Shown piece after piece: positions 8,826 to 17,859 of a stretch of DNA of 64,000 nt (within the stretch, counting starts at the first letter, position 1; every line of letters starts with the position of its first letter). The DNA lies in NCBI RefSeq assembly GCF_900100295.1, contig NZ_FNEV01000004.1, forward strand, positions 1 to 64,000, written 5' to 3'. Source of the stretch: Salimicrobium halophilum. GTDB taxonomy: Bacteria > Bacillota > Bacilli > Bacillales > Halobacillaceae. The position numbers and the translations under genes are program-made. The notes beneath the pieces are model-generated. The model was given only the letters and a program-made list of their open reading frames with translations, ran no database searches and was not told the DNA's origin.

Positions 8826-8880
8826 AAAATCGCTTCCTTTTTTATTATTCTTTCTCAAAGTTTCTCTGTTTTTTGTTCGT

Positions 8881-9033
8881 TTTTAAGCGGGGTGCTTCAC
8901 ATTTCTATACTGTCTAGCTTCAGTACCCAGAAACTCGAGCCATAAGTAGACAGGATCAAAAAAAGGAAAAGCGCTTTTGTCTGACCTGTCTACTTATGGC
9001 TGAAGTTTCTAAGCAGGGTACTTCAGCTTTTCC
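8881..9033. repeat. Dispersed palindromic repeat (full copy plus a right-end remnant)
   Basis: The core dyad pairs CATAAGTAGACAGG with CCTGTCTACTTATG, and the outer stem pairs AGTACCC with GGGTACT. Conserved flanks are TGTCTAGCTT at the left and TTTCTAAGC...CTTTTCC at the right. The first 30 bases (AAGCGGGGTGCTTC) look like the right end of another, deleted copy. It lies about 55 bases upstream of ypjP, in the 8826-9191 gap. Confidence 0.8.
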
Positions 9034-9145
9034 ATTTATGTAATCCCTTTCACAAGTAATTACACTAAACTGTTACCTTTTCTATCTTATCAGAAATTCA
9101 TGATAGAATCATCTGACAACTTTCCTGCATCTTTTCTCCCCTTAT

Positions 9146-9178
9146 CAAAAAAAGCCTCGCGCTTTTAGCACAGAGGCA
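9146..9178 (-). terminator. Terminator of the small gene at 9192-9461
   Basis: GCCTC and GAGGC flank a short imperfect inner stem; the minus strand continues with seven T. Confidence 0.75.
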
Positions 9179-9191
9179 TTCTTGACACCGG

Positions 9192-9461
9192 TCAATCCGT
9201 AAGAACGAATGTTTCGATTTTGATGGTGACATCCACCTTCTTCATTCGTCCCTGAACGACATAGTCATTCGTTTCGTGACGGAAGAATTGCCGGGCTCCA
9301 TTGTAAGTAGTGAACCATTTGTTTCCGATGATAGAGAATTCACGTTTTTCTCTATCTATTATTTCAATCGGATGATATGTTTTTCCGAGCATTCCGTCTT
9401 CTCTCTCTAAAATGCCGACACGATGCCTCTCATCCATCCACAATTGAGTCATGATCTTCAT
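9192..9461 (-). CDS. Small protein of unknown function (89 residues)
   Basis: I do not recognise a family. The product, MKIMTQLWMDERHRVGILER..., is mixed alpha/beta, slightly basic and soluble with no signal peptide. ATG 9461 is preferred over the in-frame GTG at 9470, because AAGGGG is eight bases before the ATG. It has its own terminator, which supports it being a real gene. Palindromic repeats flank it on both sides (8881-9033 and 9695-9960), so its neighbourhood gives no functional hint. Confidence 0.6.
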   Translation of the reverse strand: MKIMTQLWMDERHRVGILEREDGMLGKTYHPIEIIDREKREFSIIGNKWFTTYNGARQFFRHETNDYVVQGRMKKVDVTIKIETFVLTD

Positions 9462-9694
9462 CGGAACCACCCCTTCTGGACCAGACTATTCAGAGAAATT
9501 GTATGACAATTTGTGAATTGAAATAATTATCGCAAGGTTTCGACAAAATTTCAACACTTTACCCGTAAAAAGCACGAAAGTATTTTTAGTTATGAGAAAA
9601 CGGGGTGTTCTTCAGGTATTTTAAGATATTGGATCCCTTTATCCTTGCTTGCGCGACACTCACGGAAGAATTTTCTGCTCGATTGTACCGCAAG

Positions 9695-9840
9695 CTGAGG
9701 TTTCCGCTTTTCTTGTCCAGCTCCAGGCACCAGAAATTCGTGGCATAAGTAGACCGGATCAGAAAAAGAAAGAACACTTTTGTCTGACCGGTCTACTTAT
9801 GCCAGTATTTCTAAACGGCGCCTGCCGCTTTTCTTTACTT
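9695..9840. repeat. Dispersed palindromic repeat, full copy
   Basis: The core dyad pairs GGCATAAGTAGACCGG with CCGGTCTACTTATGCC. The apex loop holds GAACACTTTTGTCTGAC and the flanks are TTGTCCAGCTCC and CCGCTTTTCTTT. The outer stem AGGCACC/GGCGCCT has one mismatch. About 145 of the 500 gene-free bases at 9462-9960 are this copy; the part before it (9462-9694) shows no feature I can name. Confidence 0.82.
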
Positions 9841-9960
9841 GTCTAGCTAAGACACCTTGCCCTTAGCGACATAAGCAAAAACCATCCATAAAGAAGAAGA
9901 GCGCTTCTTTAGGCTGATTTTTGCTTATGCGAAAAGGGCTGAGCAAGGTGTCTTAGCTTT
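9841..9960. repeat. Dispersed palindromic repeat, divergent copy abutting nagR
   Basis: This copy follows the previous one directly and ends at the nagR stop codon. Its outer arms AAGACACCTTGC and GCAAGGTGTCTT pair perfectly over 12 bases, and ACATAAGCAAAAA faces TTTTTGCTTATG. The stem sequence differs completely from the neighbouring copy while the dyad is kept. It lacks a T-run, yet may act as the 3' end structure of the nag transcript. Confidence 0.78.
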
Positions 9961-10686
9961 TCAATTACGATACATGTCACTGATGAATTTATACCGGTCG
10001 CTGCGGTAGGTGGAGATGTTCCGTTCAAATGGTACGCCTGTGGTCAGGTAGCCGATTCGCTCGATCTGAAGAATGGCCGCTCCTTCTTCGATCGCCAAAG
10101 GTTCTGCTTCTTCTTTTTCGGCGATTCCCGCTTCTATCGTCTGACGGGCGCGGTGGATGGAGACATCCGTTTTCGTTTCGATGTATTCATAAAAAGACAT
10201 TTCTTCAAATATTTTTTCCGTAAGCTCCGGAAACAGACGAACCGGGATGAACGTTTCTTCGACAGCCATCGGTTCCCCGTCCGCATAGCGAATCCGTTTC
10301 AGGTAATACACGTCTTCCGCTTCTAACCCGAGCAGCTCCCCCGTCGTTTCATCTGGCTTTCTTTTTTCAAACAAAAGAAGTTCGTTGTGGGGAGAAAGGC
10401 CGCGACGTTTCATATCTTCACTGAAGCTCGTAACCCCTTCGAGAGGCTGTTCGAATTTCTTTTCGGCCACAAATGTACCGCGCCCCTTCTCCCTGTAAAG
10501 GAGACGGTTCCTCACCATGTTGGAGATCGCCTGCCGCACAGTCATCCGGCTCACTTCATACTGTTCGGACAGTTCCCGTTCAGAGGGGATCGGCTTCCCT
10601 GCTTCGAAGAGACCTTCGTCGATCCTTTTCTTTATATCTTCTTCGATCTGATAATACATCGGAAGCGGAGATTCTTTATCCACCAC
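9961..10686 (-). CDS. nagR: GntR/HutC-family regulator of N-acetylglucosamine use, NagR
   Basis: The 241-residue protein has a winged helix-turn-helix (about 1-70, PIPSERELSEQYEVSRMTVR) and a UTRA ligand-binding domain (about 90-240, RIRYADGEPMAVEETFIP), the layout of NagR/DasR. These repress nag genes and leave DNA on binding glucosamine-6-P or GlcNAc-6-P. A GTG at 10686 is chosen because it gives the family's usual beginning (VDKESPLPMYYQ) and has AAAGGATG upstream; the ATG at 10698 has no spaced ribosome site. It overlaps the nagB end by 11 bases and is the last gene of nagE-nagA-nagB-nagR. The likely operator is 14034-14067. Confidence 0.9.
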   Translation of the reverse strand: MVDKESPLPMYYQIEEDIKKRIDEGLFEAGKPIPSERELSEQYEVSRMTVRQAISNMVRNRLLYREKGRGTFVAEKKFEQPLEGVTSFSEDMKRRGLSPHNELLLFEKRKPDETTGELLGLEAEDVYYLKRIRYADGEPMAVEETFIPVRLFPELTEKIFEEMSFYEYIETKTDVSIHRARQTIEAGIAEKEEAEPLAIEEGAAILQIERIGYLTTGVPFERNISTYRSDRYKFISDMYRN

Positions 10687-11413
10687 TTTCGTCCACATCC
10701 TTTCGATAAGCGTCTTCATCCACAATCAGTGTAACATCCGCATGTCGATAAAGGACGGAAGCCGGGAACCCTTCATCCACTTCCCCGGTCAACAGTCGCT
10801 CAATAGCGGCTTCTTTTGCAGATCCGGAGACAAGCAGGAGAATCTTTTTACTTTTTAAAATAGAGGAGATCCCCATCGTAATCGCCTGCTTCGGTACTTC
10901 TTCCAACGACGAGAAGAATCTGGCGTTGGCCTGCCGTGTCGTGTCTGTCAGTTCTGCTATATGAGTAGTGCTGCCGAAAGAGGCCCCAGGCTCATTGAAC
11001 CCGATATGTCCGTTCTCTCCGATACCGAGGAGTTGAACGTCCGGCGGGCCCTCGGTTTCTATCAGTTTCTCATATGCTGCGCATTCCGCCTCCAGATCTT
11101 CCGCTTGGCCATTCGGAAGGTAGGTGGCGTGAAACGGAATATGCGAGAAAAGATGCTTTTCCATAAACGTATGGTAGCTCTGTTCATGATTTCTCGGAAG
11201 ATTGACGTATTCATCAAGGTTGAATGTGGTCACTTGTGAATAATCCACCCCGCGCTCCCTGTAGCCTTTCACCAGATGATGATAGGTTCCGCGAGGTGTG
11301 CCGCCCGTGGCGAGCCCCAGTTTCGATGCAGGGTTATTCTTCACTTCATCTTCCAAGAAATAAGCAGCTTCCTGACTCATTTCTTCATAATCTTTCACGA
11401 CTTTCACCTTCAT
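10676..11413 (-). CDS. nagB: Glucosamine-6-phosphate deaminase
   Basis: The enzyme converts glucosamine-6-phosphate to fructose-6-phosphate and ammonium in the cytoplasm, the last step of GlcNAc breakdown. The 245-residue length is standard. Diagnostic blocks are LGLATGGTPRGTYHHL, TFNLDEYVNL (catalytic Asp) and LGIGENGHIGFNEPG with the active-site His. It overlaps nagA by four bases (ATGA), which indicates translational coupling, and overlaps nagR at the other end. Confidence 0.96.
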   Translation of the reverse strand: MKVKVVKDYEEMSQEAAYFLEDEVKNNPASKLGLATGGTPRGTYHHLVKGYRERGVDYSQVTTFNLDEYVNLPRNHEQSYHTFMEKHLFSHIPFHATYLPNGQAEDLEAECAAYEKLIETEGPPDVQLLGIGENGHIGFNEPGASFGSTTHIAELTDTTRQANARFFSSLEEVPKQAITMGISSILKSKKILLLVSGSAKEAAIERLLTGEVDEGFPASVLYRHADVTLIVDEDAYRKDVDESGG

Positions 11414-12573
11414 GACTCTCCCTCTCTTTCGTAAACCAGGCTGCCTCTTGCCCAGGTTGCCTGAATGTTGAAATCACTGTCGATGAGTACGAAGTCTGCA
11501 TCTTTCCCTGCAGCAATTTCGCCTTTCCGGTCATCCACGCCGAGTTCCCGGGCAGCGTTCAGTGAAGTGATGGATAGAAGCTCCTGATCAGAAAGATGCA
11601 AGTGATCCTTCATACGACCAGCCGCTTCCTTGAACTTCAGAATACTTCCTGCAAGTGTTCCATCTTCCAAAACGGCCTGTTTCCCCTTCACCGTTACGTC
11701 CTGCCCTCCGAGGTCGTACGTGCCTTCCTTCAAACACTTGGCACGCATCGCATCGGTGATCAGCAATAGGCGTTCATGGGTGATTTGATGATAAGCGATC
11801 TGTACGGCTTCTTTCGTCGAGTGGATGTGATCGACAATCAGCTCCACCATGAGACGTGGATCGGTGAATGCTGCTCCGACGACTCCGGGGTCCCTGTGAT
11901 GAAGACCGCTCATCTGGTTATAAAGATGAGTGACATGCCCGACACCTCTATCCACAGCCTGTTTCGCCTGGTCGAACGTAGCGGAAGTGTGCCCTATGGA
12001 AGCGATGATCCCGTCTTGTCGCAGGTGGGAGATCAGCTTGTCCGCTCCTTCTTTTTCGGGGGCCAGCGTGACCATTTTTATCTTATCGTTACTCGACTCT
12101 CTCCAAGCTTCAAAAGTGGAAACCGCAGGAGATAAAATATGCTCTACAGGCTGTGCTCCGGATTTCTCTTCTGCAATGAACGGACCTTCGAGATGTACGC
12201 CGAGCATCTCCGCTCCTGTTACGGATTCAGCATCAAAGGCACCTGCATTCGTCAAAGCTCGCTCAATCGCTTCTTTGCTTTGTGTCATCGTCGTCGCAAG
12301 AAAAGAGGTCGTCCCTTCTTCCGGGAGTACTTCAGCGATTCCACGCAACGCTTCCGGGGTAGCATCCATTACATCATGACCATTCGCCCCATGGACGTGT
12401 ACATCTATGAATCCCGGAAAAAGGGTAAGTCCCTGGCCGTCGAGAAGCGTCGTTCCTTTATCCAAATTTTGTTCAGCCACTTCCGTGATCGTCGTCCCTT
12501 CGAAAAGGACGCATCCGTTTTCTATCGTTCGATCAGCTTGGACAATCCGTACATTCTGATACTCTATGCTCAT
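11410..12573 (-). CDS. nagA: N-acetylglucosamine-6-phosphate deacetylase
   Basis: The 387-residue amidohydrolase removes the acetyl group from GlcNAc-6-P, giving glucosamine-6-P for NagB. The metal-site motif FPGFIDVHVHGANGHD appears near residue 55, HLEGPFI near 130, and GHTSATFDQA near 195; catalytic Asp lies in LLITDAMRA. ATG 12573 follows AAGGAGGAG. It is the second gene of the operon, 12 bases after nagE. Confidence 0.95.
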   Translation of the reverse strand: MSIEYQNVRIVQADRTIENGCVLFEGTTITEVAEQNLDKGTTLLDGQGLTLFPGFIDVHVHGANGHDVMDATPEALRGIAEVLPEEGTTSFLATTMTQSKEAIERALTNAGAFDAESVTGAEMLGVHLEGPFIAEEKSGAQPVEHILSPAVSTFEAWRESSNDKIKMVTLAPEKEGADKLISHLRQDGIIASIGHTSATFDQAKQAVDRGVGHVTHLYNQMSGLHHRDPGVVGAAFTDPRLMVELIVDHIHSTKEAVQIAYHQITHERLLLITDAMRAKCLKEGTYDLGGQDVTVKGKQAVLEDGTLAGSILKFKEAAGRMKDHLHLSDQELLSITSLNAARELGVDDRKGEIAAGKDADFVLIDSDFNIQATWARGSLVYEREGES

Positions 12574-12585
12574 CTGAACTCCTCC

Positions 12586-13971
12586 TTACTTGTCCTTCAT
12601 CTGCCTTCTCATCGCTTCAGCAACAAACTCGACGCTTGTACCGACGACTACGTGTAAGTTTTTCGATCCGATTTGAATTACTCCTCTGGAACCCTGGCGC
12701 TTCAATGTCTGCTCGTCTACTTTCTCTCTGTCTTCCAATGTCAGTCTCAGTCTCGTTGTGCAATAATCCAGGGAATTGATGTTGTCTTCGCCTCCAAGGG
12801 CTTCAATGAACACACTCGCTTTTTCATCATAATCGGAAGAAACAGGATCCTGTTCTCCTTCTTCCTCTTCTTCGTCTTCACGTCCAGGAGTTTTCAGATC
12901 CAGTTTCGTAATCAACGTATAGAACACGATGAAGTAGATCGCTCCCATGAACAGACCAAGCACGAGTAGAATCAGCGGGTTCTCCGCTATGTTGAAGTTG
13001 AGCAGGTAATCGATCAATCCTGCCGAAAAACCGAATCCGTGACGAACATCCAGCATATAGGCCACTACCATCGAAACACCGGTCAAAGCAGCGTGTACGA
13101 CATACAGTAGCGGGGCAAGGAACATGAACGAGAACTCGATCGGTTCCGTGACACCTGTAAGAAAAGAAGTAAGAGCAATACTACCGAGCATACCGCCGAC
13201 TGCCGCTTTCTTTTCTTTCTTAGCAGCCGCATACATTGCAAGACACGCTGCCGGAAGACCAAACATCATCACCGGGAAGAATCCGGCAAGGAAATACCCG
13301 GCTTCCGGGTCCCCCTGTAGAAAACGATTGATTTCGCCGTTCACTACATTTCCTGCTTCTGTCGTGAAGGTACCGAAGTCGAACCAGATCAGGGCATTGA
13401 TGACATGGTGAAGACCTACAGGTATAAGAAGACGGTTCAAGAACCCGTAAATCCCTACACCAAGTTCACCAGAAGATAGGATCCATTCTGCCGTAGCATC
13501 GAGTGCATACTGAGGATAAACCCATAGATAACCCATTACAAAAGAAATCAGAACCATGACTGCTGAAGTGATAATCGGCACGAACCTTTTCCCACCGAAG
13601 AACGATAAATATTCCGGTAACTTGATGTCGTGGAAGCGATTATAAAGCATACCGGCTGTTATACCTGCGATAATTCCAGCAAATACTCCCATACCAATAT
13701 CTTCATTAATAGCTTTGACACCAGCCTCTAATACGAGTACACCTATAGCCCCCGATAAGGCGGCGCCACCTCCTCCATCTTTGGCGAATCCCATGGCGAT
13801 CCCTATACCGAATATCAGAGGCAAGTTATCGAGGATACTTCCTCCTGCTGCCTGGATAAATGGAATATCGAGCATATCTTCCATCCCAAGACGCAGTAAC
13901 AGAGCCGCTGCAGGCAAAGTGGCAATCGGGAACATCAGTGACTTTCCGATACGTTGCAGAAATGCTAACAC
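12586..13971 (-). CDS. nagE: PTS N-acetylglucosamine permease, EIICB
   Basis: The 461-residue membrane protein takes up GlcNAc and phosphorylates it. The IIC part (about 1-350) contains PIATLPAAALLLRLG and the substrate-site region around GVTEPIEFSFMFLAP. The IIB part (about 385-461) carries the phosphorylated Cys in SLDYCTTRLRLTLEDR. No EIIA domain is fused, so phosphate must come from a separate EIIA; a stand-alone EIIA-Glc gene lies at 50825-51319. The start is GTG 13971, with GGAG eight bases upstream. A cre-like site (13992-14006) and NagR-like operators lie in front. Confidence 0.93.
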   Translation of the reverse strand: MLAFLQRIGKSLMFPIATLPAAALLLRLGMEDMLDIPFIQAAGGSILDNLPLIFGIGIAMGFAKDGGGGAALSGAIGVLVLEAGVKAINEDIGMGVFAGIIAGITAGMLYNRFHDIKLPEYLSFFGGKRFVPIITSAVMVLISFVMGYLWVYPQYALDATAEWILSSGELGVGIYGFLNRLLIPVGLHHVINALIWFDFGTFTTEAGNVVNGEINRFLQGDPEAGYFLAGFFPVMMFGLPAACLAMYAAAKKEKKAAVGGMLGSIALTSFLTGVTEPIEFSFMFLAPLLYVVHAALTGVSMVVAYMLDVRHGFGFSAGLIDYLLNFNIAENPLILLVLGLFMGAIYFIVFYTLITKLDLKTPGREDEEEEEGEQDPVSSDYDEKASVFIEALGGEDNINSLDYCTTRLRLTLEDREKVDEQTLKRQGSRGVIQIGSKNLHVVVGTSVEFVAEAMRRQMKDK

Positions 13972-13991
13972 TATAAAAACTCCTCTCTTTA

Positions 13992-14006
13992 TTGAAAACG
14001 CTTTAC
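13992..14006. promoter_or_regulatory. CcpA cre-like site before nagE
   Basis: TTGAAAACGCTTTAC matches the consensus WTGNAANCGNWNNCW except at the position normally C near its end. It lies about 20 bases before the nagE start, where CcpA would repress during growth on better sugars. Confidence 0.45.
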
Positions 14007-14033
14007 ATAAAGTTTATCATCTAGTTATATAGT

Positions 14034-14067
14034 TGTCTATACCAATTTTCACTTACTGGTATAGACA
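14034..14067. promoter_or_regulatory. Paired NagR (dre-type) operator half-sites
   Basis: TGTCTATACCA (14034-14044) and TGGTATAGACA (14057-14067) are perfect 11-base inverted copies separated by 12 bases. Each resembles the dre sequence (TGGTCTAGACCA-like) bound by NagR/DasR regulators. Their position 63 bases before nagE and the presence of nagR as the last gene suggest autoregulated repression. Confidence 0.7.
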
Positions 14068-14071
14068 TTCA

Positions 14072-14110
14072 GCAAAAGAAAGACTGAAACCTCTCTCGGC
14101 TTCAGTCTTT
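14072..14110 (-). terminator. Terminator of the rib-phr transcript
   Basis: AAAGACTGAA (14079-14088) pairs with TTCAGTCTTT (14101-14110), followed on the minus strand by CTTTCTTTTG. It overlaps the last codons and stop of the photolyase gene. Confidence 0.75.
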
Positions 14111-15520
14111 CCGCTGCTTATACACTTCAATCGCGCGTTCGCGCATTTTCTTATGATCCACCATCGGTTCTGGATAATCTTCCCCGATCTTGCAGCCGGC
14201 TTTCTTCTGCTCTTCTTCACTCATTTTATGAGGCTGGTGGATATATTTCTTCGGTACATCCTCAAGTTCAGGAATCCACGTCCGGATGTATTCTCCGTGC
14301 GGGTCGAAACGCTCGGACTGGCGCACAGGGTTGAAGACACGGAAATACGGCACAGCATCCGTACCAGTGGAAGATGCCCACTGCCATCCACCGATATTCG
14401 ACGCCGCTTCGTAATCAGCAAGTTTCTGATGGAAATAACGCTCTCCTTTTCTCCAGTCGACGAGCAGATCCTTCGTCAAAAATGAAGCGACTGCCATACG
14501 TGCCCGGTTATGCATCCAGCCGGTCTTATTCAGCTGGCGTATCGCTGCATCGATGAACGGGAACCCCGTCTCCGCCTCTTTCCATCGCTCGAAAATTTCT
14601 TCATCCTCATTCCAGGGAATGCCGCGGAATTTCTCTGTAATCTCTTTATCTCCCGCATCCGGATGGTTGTAATACACCATATGATAAAAGTCGCGGAAGG
14701 CAAGTTCACGGATGAAACTCTCGACACCGTCCTGACGCTTCCGCCCATCCGTCTCCTGCATTACACGGTGATAGATGGTACGTGGGGAAATTGCGCCGGT
14801 CCTCAAGTAACGACTCATCAGGCTTGTCCCGTCTTTGGAAGGAAAATCACGATCTTCCTCATAATAATAGACCGGTTCATCCAAAAAGAAGGTTAATCGT
14901 TCGTCTGCCGCCTGTTCTCCGACGTGCTTCCAGTCAAGAAGAGGTTGCTCGGTAAGCTCTTCGTACTTTTTCTTACCTTCCGAGAATGAATCGGTCCTGT
15001 CCACGAGATGCTTTTTAAGCTTTGATTCATCGACCTTTCGTACGGAAGGTTTGTCGAGCTTCTGCCATTGTTTGAAATACGGAGAGAATACCTGATACAG
15101 CCCGCCATCCTTCTTCGTCACTTCCCCGGCCCCGTGCAAAGGATGGTCGATATATGTATGAACCGGTACCTCCTCGTCTTCAAATACCGGCTTCATCCGC
15201 CCGTCCCGTTCTTTGCCGAAACCGGTCTCTGCTTCATTGAAATAGATCCCTTTCACATCATCCACAGACTCGAACATGGAACGGAATGCTTCTTCTTCCG
15301 GTCCGTAAATGAAGTGAAGGGGCCCATTGGCTTCATGGAAAGCTTTCACCGTCTGGAAAAAATAATCGTGCTGAAGGTCGAAATTCTGAATCAGATCCGG
15401 GTGGATATGAAAAAGGAGAAGCAAATCATCCCCTTCTTCCAAGTCCTTCACCGCTTCCGTGAGCGCGATATTATCATGGATTCTGAGATCATTCCTGATC
15501 CACACAATCGAGGTCGCCAT
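14102..15520 (-). CDS. phrB: Deoxyribodipyrimidine photolyase (class I CPD photolyase)
   Basis: The 472-residue flavoprotein repairs cyclobutane pyrimidine dimers using light. The N-terminal antenna domain begins IVWIRNDLRIHDNIAL, and the FAD domain contains FIRELAFRDFYHMV, FPFIDAAIRQLNKTGWMHNR and GGWQWASSTGTDAVPYFR, the class I signature. FAD is the catalytic cofactor; the antenna pigment varies between family members and cannot be told here. The gene starts only four bases after the ribH stop (AGGTG ribosome site), so it is very likely transcribed with the riboflavin operon and under its FMN riboswitch. Confidence 0.94.
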   Translation of the reverse strand: MATSIVWIRNDLRIHDNIALTEAVKDLEEGDDLLLLFHIHPDLIQNFDLQHDYFFQTVKAFHEANGPLHFIYGPEEEAFRSMFESVDDVKGIYFNEAETGFGKERDGRMKPVFEDEEVPVHTYIDHPLHGAGEVTKKDGGLYQVFSPYFKQWQKLDKPSVRKVDESKLKKHLVDRTDSFSEGKKKYEELTEQPLLDWKHVGEQAADERLTFFLDEPVYYYEEDRDFPSKDGTSLMSRYLRTGAISPRTIYHRVMQETDGRKRQDGVESFIRELAFRDFYHMVYYNHPDAGDKEITEKFRGIPWNEDEEIFERWKEAETGFPFIDAAIRQLNKTGWMHNRARMAVASFLTKDLLVDWRKGERYFHQKLADYEAASNIGGWQWASSTGTDAVPYFRVFNPVRQSERFDPHGEYIRTWIPELEDVPKKYIHQPHKMSEEEQKKAGCKIGEDYPEPMVDHKKMRERAIEVYKQRKD

Positions 15521-15524
15521 AGCG

Positions 15525-15989
15525 TTACACCTGCTTCATCAGGTTAGCCATCTCGACAGCTGCAACCGCAGCTTCTGCACCTTTGTTCCCTGCTTTCGTA
15601 CCGGCACGCTCAATCGCCTGTTCGATGGTATCCGTCGTGATTACGCCGAAGATGACCGGAAGGCTGTTCTTCACAGAAGCCTGGGATACACCCTTGGCCG
15701 CTTCCCCGCAAACGTAATCGAAGTGAGGCGTGGAGCCGCGGATAACCGCTCCGAGCGTTACGACTGCATCGTATTTTCCGGAAGCAGCCATACGATCAGC
15801 TGCAAGCGGGATTTCGAACGCTCCCGGTACCCACGCCGCATCGATATTATCTTCATCAACGCCGTGCTGCTTCAAAGCTCCTACTGCCCCTTCATACAAT
15901 CTTTCTGTAATGAATTCGTTGAAACGTCCCGTGACGATTCCAACTTTCAAGTCTGTTCCTACCAAGTTTCCTTCAAGTCTGTTTACCAT
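15525..15989 (-). CDS. ribH: 6,7-Dimethyl-8-ribityllumazine synthase
   Basis: This 154-residue enzyme condenses 5-amino-6-ribitylaminouracil with 3,4-dihydroxy-2-butanone 4-phosphate, the penultimate riboflavin step, and usually forms 60-subunit capsids. Typical blocks are [26 protein letters not shown] and [21 protein letters not shown] with the catalytic His. ATG 15989 has AAAGGAGAA upstream; the open frame continues back into ribBA but that part is not conserved. It lies 13 bases after ribBA. Confidence 0.96.
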   Translation of the reverse strand: MVNRLEGNLVGTDLKVGIVTGRFNEFITERLYEGAVGALKQHGVDEDNIDAAWVPGAFEIPLAADRMAASGKYDAVVTLGAVIRGSTPHFDYVCGEAAKGVSQASVKNSLPVIFGVITTDTIEQAIERAGTKAGNKGAEAAVAAVEMANLMKQV

Positions 15990-16002
15990 AGAAAATTCTC
16001 CT

Positions 16003-17196
16003 TTATAGATGAAATAAGTGTCCCATTTTCGATCGTTTCGTCTCCATGTACCTTGCATTTTCTTCCCGGGATGGCAGTTCAATCGGTACACGATCGACTA
16101 CTTCAAGACCGTATCCGCCGAGTCCGGAAATTTTCTTCGGATTGTTCGTGAGTAACTTCAGCCTGGTGATGCCAAGGTCCTTCAGAATTTGTGCGCCGAC
16201 CCCGTAATCACGGAGGTCCGGGGCGAACCCGAGCTTTTCGTTGGCTTCTACCGTATCATATCCTTCTTCCTGGAGTTTGTAAGCATATAATTTATTCATA
16301 AGGCCGATACCGCGACCTTCCTGACGCATATAGAGAAGGACGCCGCTGCCGTTTTCTTCGATCTGCCTTAGCGCATTGTGCAGCTGCGGTCCGCAGTCAC
16401 AGCGGTACGAGCCGAACACATCTCCCGTCAGGCATTCGGAATGCACGCGCACGAGCGTCGGTTCATCAGGGTTGATGTCCCCTTTCACGAGAGCTATATG
16501 ATCTTTATAGTCGATATCGTTCGTAAATCCGATGGCGCGGAAATTTCCGTACTCTGTCGGCATCAACGTTTCCACTTCACGCCTTACGTGCTCTTCGTGG
16601 TTGTAGCGGTACTGAATCAGATCTGCGATCGTAATCATCGGAATGTCGAACTCATCCGCCATCTTTCTGAGGTCCGGCACGCGTGCCATCGTCCCGTCGT
16701 CTTTTATGATTTCACAGATGACTCCGGCAGGCTTCGCTCCAGCAAGTTCCGCAAGATCGATTGATGCTTCCGTATGACCGGCGCGGCGCAGAACGCCGCC
16801 TTTTTTACCGACTAATGGGAAGATATGCCCCGGACGGTTGAAGTCGGACTCTTCCGCTTCATCATTCAGCATCTCCCGAATGGTGAGAGCGCGTTCGTCT
16901 GCAGAAATGCCTGTCGTCGTGTCTTTATGATCGATACTTACCGTGAAGGCCGTTTTGTTGGGGTCCGTGTTCTCCCCTACCATTGGCATCAGTTCAAGTC
17001 TCTCGGAGATCTCTTCTGTCACCGGTGCACAGACGAGCCCACGACCGTGTGTGATCATGAAGTTAATCATTTCTGTCGTTGCGTATTCCGCAATTCCTAC
17101 GAGGTCTCCTTCATTCTCGCGGTCTTCGTCATCACAGACGATGACCATCTTTCCCTGTTTCAATCGTTCAATGGCGTATTCTATCGAATCAAACAT
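16003..17196 (-). CDS. ribBA: Bifunctional DHBP synthase / GTP cyclohydrolase II
   Basis: The 397-residue protein makes both riboflavin precursors. The N-terminal RibB domain (about 1-200) has [15 protein letters not shown] and [11 protein letters not shown] and forms dihydroxybutanone phosphate from ribulose-5-P. The C-terminal RibA domain (about 205-397) has the zinc-binding [15 protein letters not shown] and [11 protein letters not shown] and opens GTP. All key residues of both halves are present, so both activities are expected. It is the third gene of ribD-ribE-ribBA-ribH, 20 bases after ribE. Confidence 0.96.
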   Translation of the reverse strand: MFDSIEYAIERLKQGKMVIVCDDEDRENEGDLVGIAEYATTEMINFMITHGRGLVCAPVTEEISERLELMPMVGENTDPNKTAFTVSIDHKDTTTGISADERALTIREMLNDEAEESDFNRPGHIFPLVGKKGGVLRRAGHTEASIDLAELAGAKPAGVICEIIKDDGTMARVPDLRKMADEFDIPMITIADLIQYRYNHEEHVRREVETLMPTEYGNFRAIGFTNDIDYKDHIALVKGDINPDEPTLVRVHSECLTGDVFGSYRCDCGPQLHNALRQIEENGSGVLLYMRQEGRGIGLMNKLYAYKLQEEGYDTVEANEKLGFAPDLRDYGVGAQILKDLGITRLKLLTNNPKKISGLGGYGLEVVDRVPIELPSREENARYMETKRSKMGHLFHL

Positions 17197-17216
17197 GATA
17201 TCCCCCTCTTTTCAGT

Positions 17217-17858
17217 TCAGACGTAGCCGTTCTCTTTGAGAAAAGCTTCACTTACTCCTTCAGCGCTTCCCTGACGTTCTATAAAATGCGCAATGTATTT
17301 ACCGATCATATCGCATTCGATATTCACTTCATCGCCCTGTTCTTTGTTGCCGAGAACCGTATGCTCCATCGTATGCGGAATAAGCGAGATGAGCACCGTA
17401 TCCCCTTTCACTCCGAAAACTGTGAGACTCGTGCCATCAACGGCAATCGATCCTTTATGGATGAAATACCGTGATAAATCTTGCGGCAACTCAATTTCAT
17501 AGTAGACCGCATTCGCTTCCGGTGTTTTGCTGACAATCTTCCCGACTCCGTCGATATGACCGGATACGATATGACCTCCGAAGCGGCCACCCGCAGCCAG
17601 AGCCCTCTCCAGGTTCACTCTGCTTCCGGCCTTCAGATCCTTGAAGTTCGTCGCGCGGAACGTTTCCGGCATGACTTCAAAGGAAGCCGTCGTATCCGTG
17701 AACGTCGTCACTGTCAGACACACACCATTGATGGAGATGCTGTCCCCTTCCTTCACATCCTCTAAAATCACTGAGGCTTCTATCGTTACATCCATCGTTT
17801 CTTCCTTTTGCTCCATAGAAGCGATGGATCCTATTTCTTCGATAATTCCGGTAAACAT
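17217..17858 (-). CDS. ribE: Riboflavin synthase, alpha chain
   Basis: The enzyme dismutates two dimethylribityllumazine molecules to riboflavin. The 213 residues hold two lumazine-binding repeats (about 1-95 and 96-195), beginning MFTGIIEEIGSI and, in the second, FGGHIVSGHIDGVGK. The frame is open further upstream, but MFTGIIEE is the universal family start. The ATG lies one base before the ribD stop, so ribE translation is coupled to ribD. Confidence 0.95.
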   Translation of the reverse strand: MFTGIIEEIGSIASMEQKEETMDVTIEASVILEDVKEGDSISINGVCLTVTTFTDTTASFEVMPETFRATNFKDLKAGSRVNLERALAAGGRFGGHIVSGHIDGVGKIVSKTPEANAVYYEIELPQDLSRYFIHKGSIAVDGTSLTVFGVKGDTVLISLIPHTMEHTVLGNKEQGDEVNIECDMIGKYIAHFIERQGSAEGVSEAFLKENGYV

Positions 17859-17859
17859 G

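Noticed and set aside
9841-9960. Palindromic repeat as a dedicated nag operon terminator
   Set aside because: The stem is strong, but no T-run follows on the minus strand and the same family occurs in many unrelated positions, so it is listed as a repeat.
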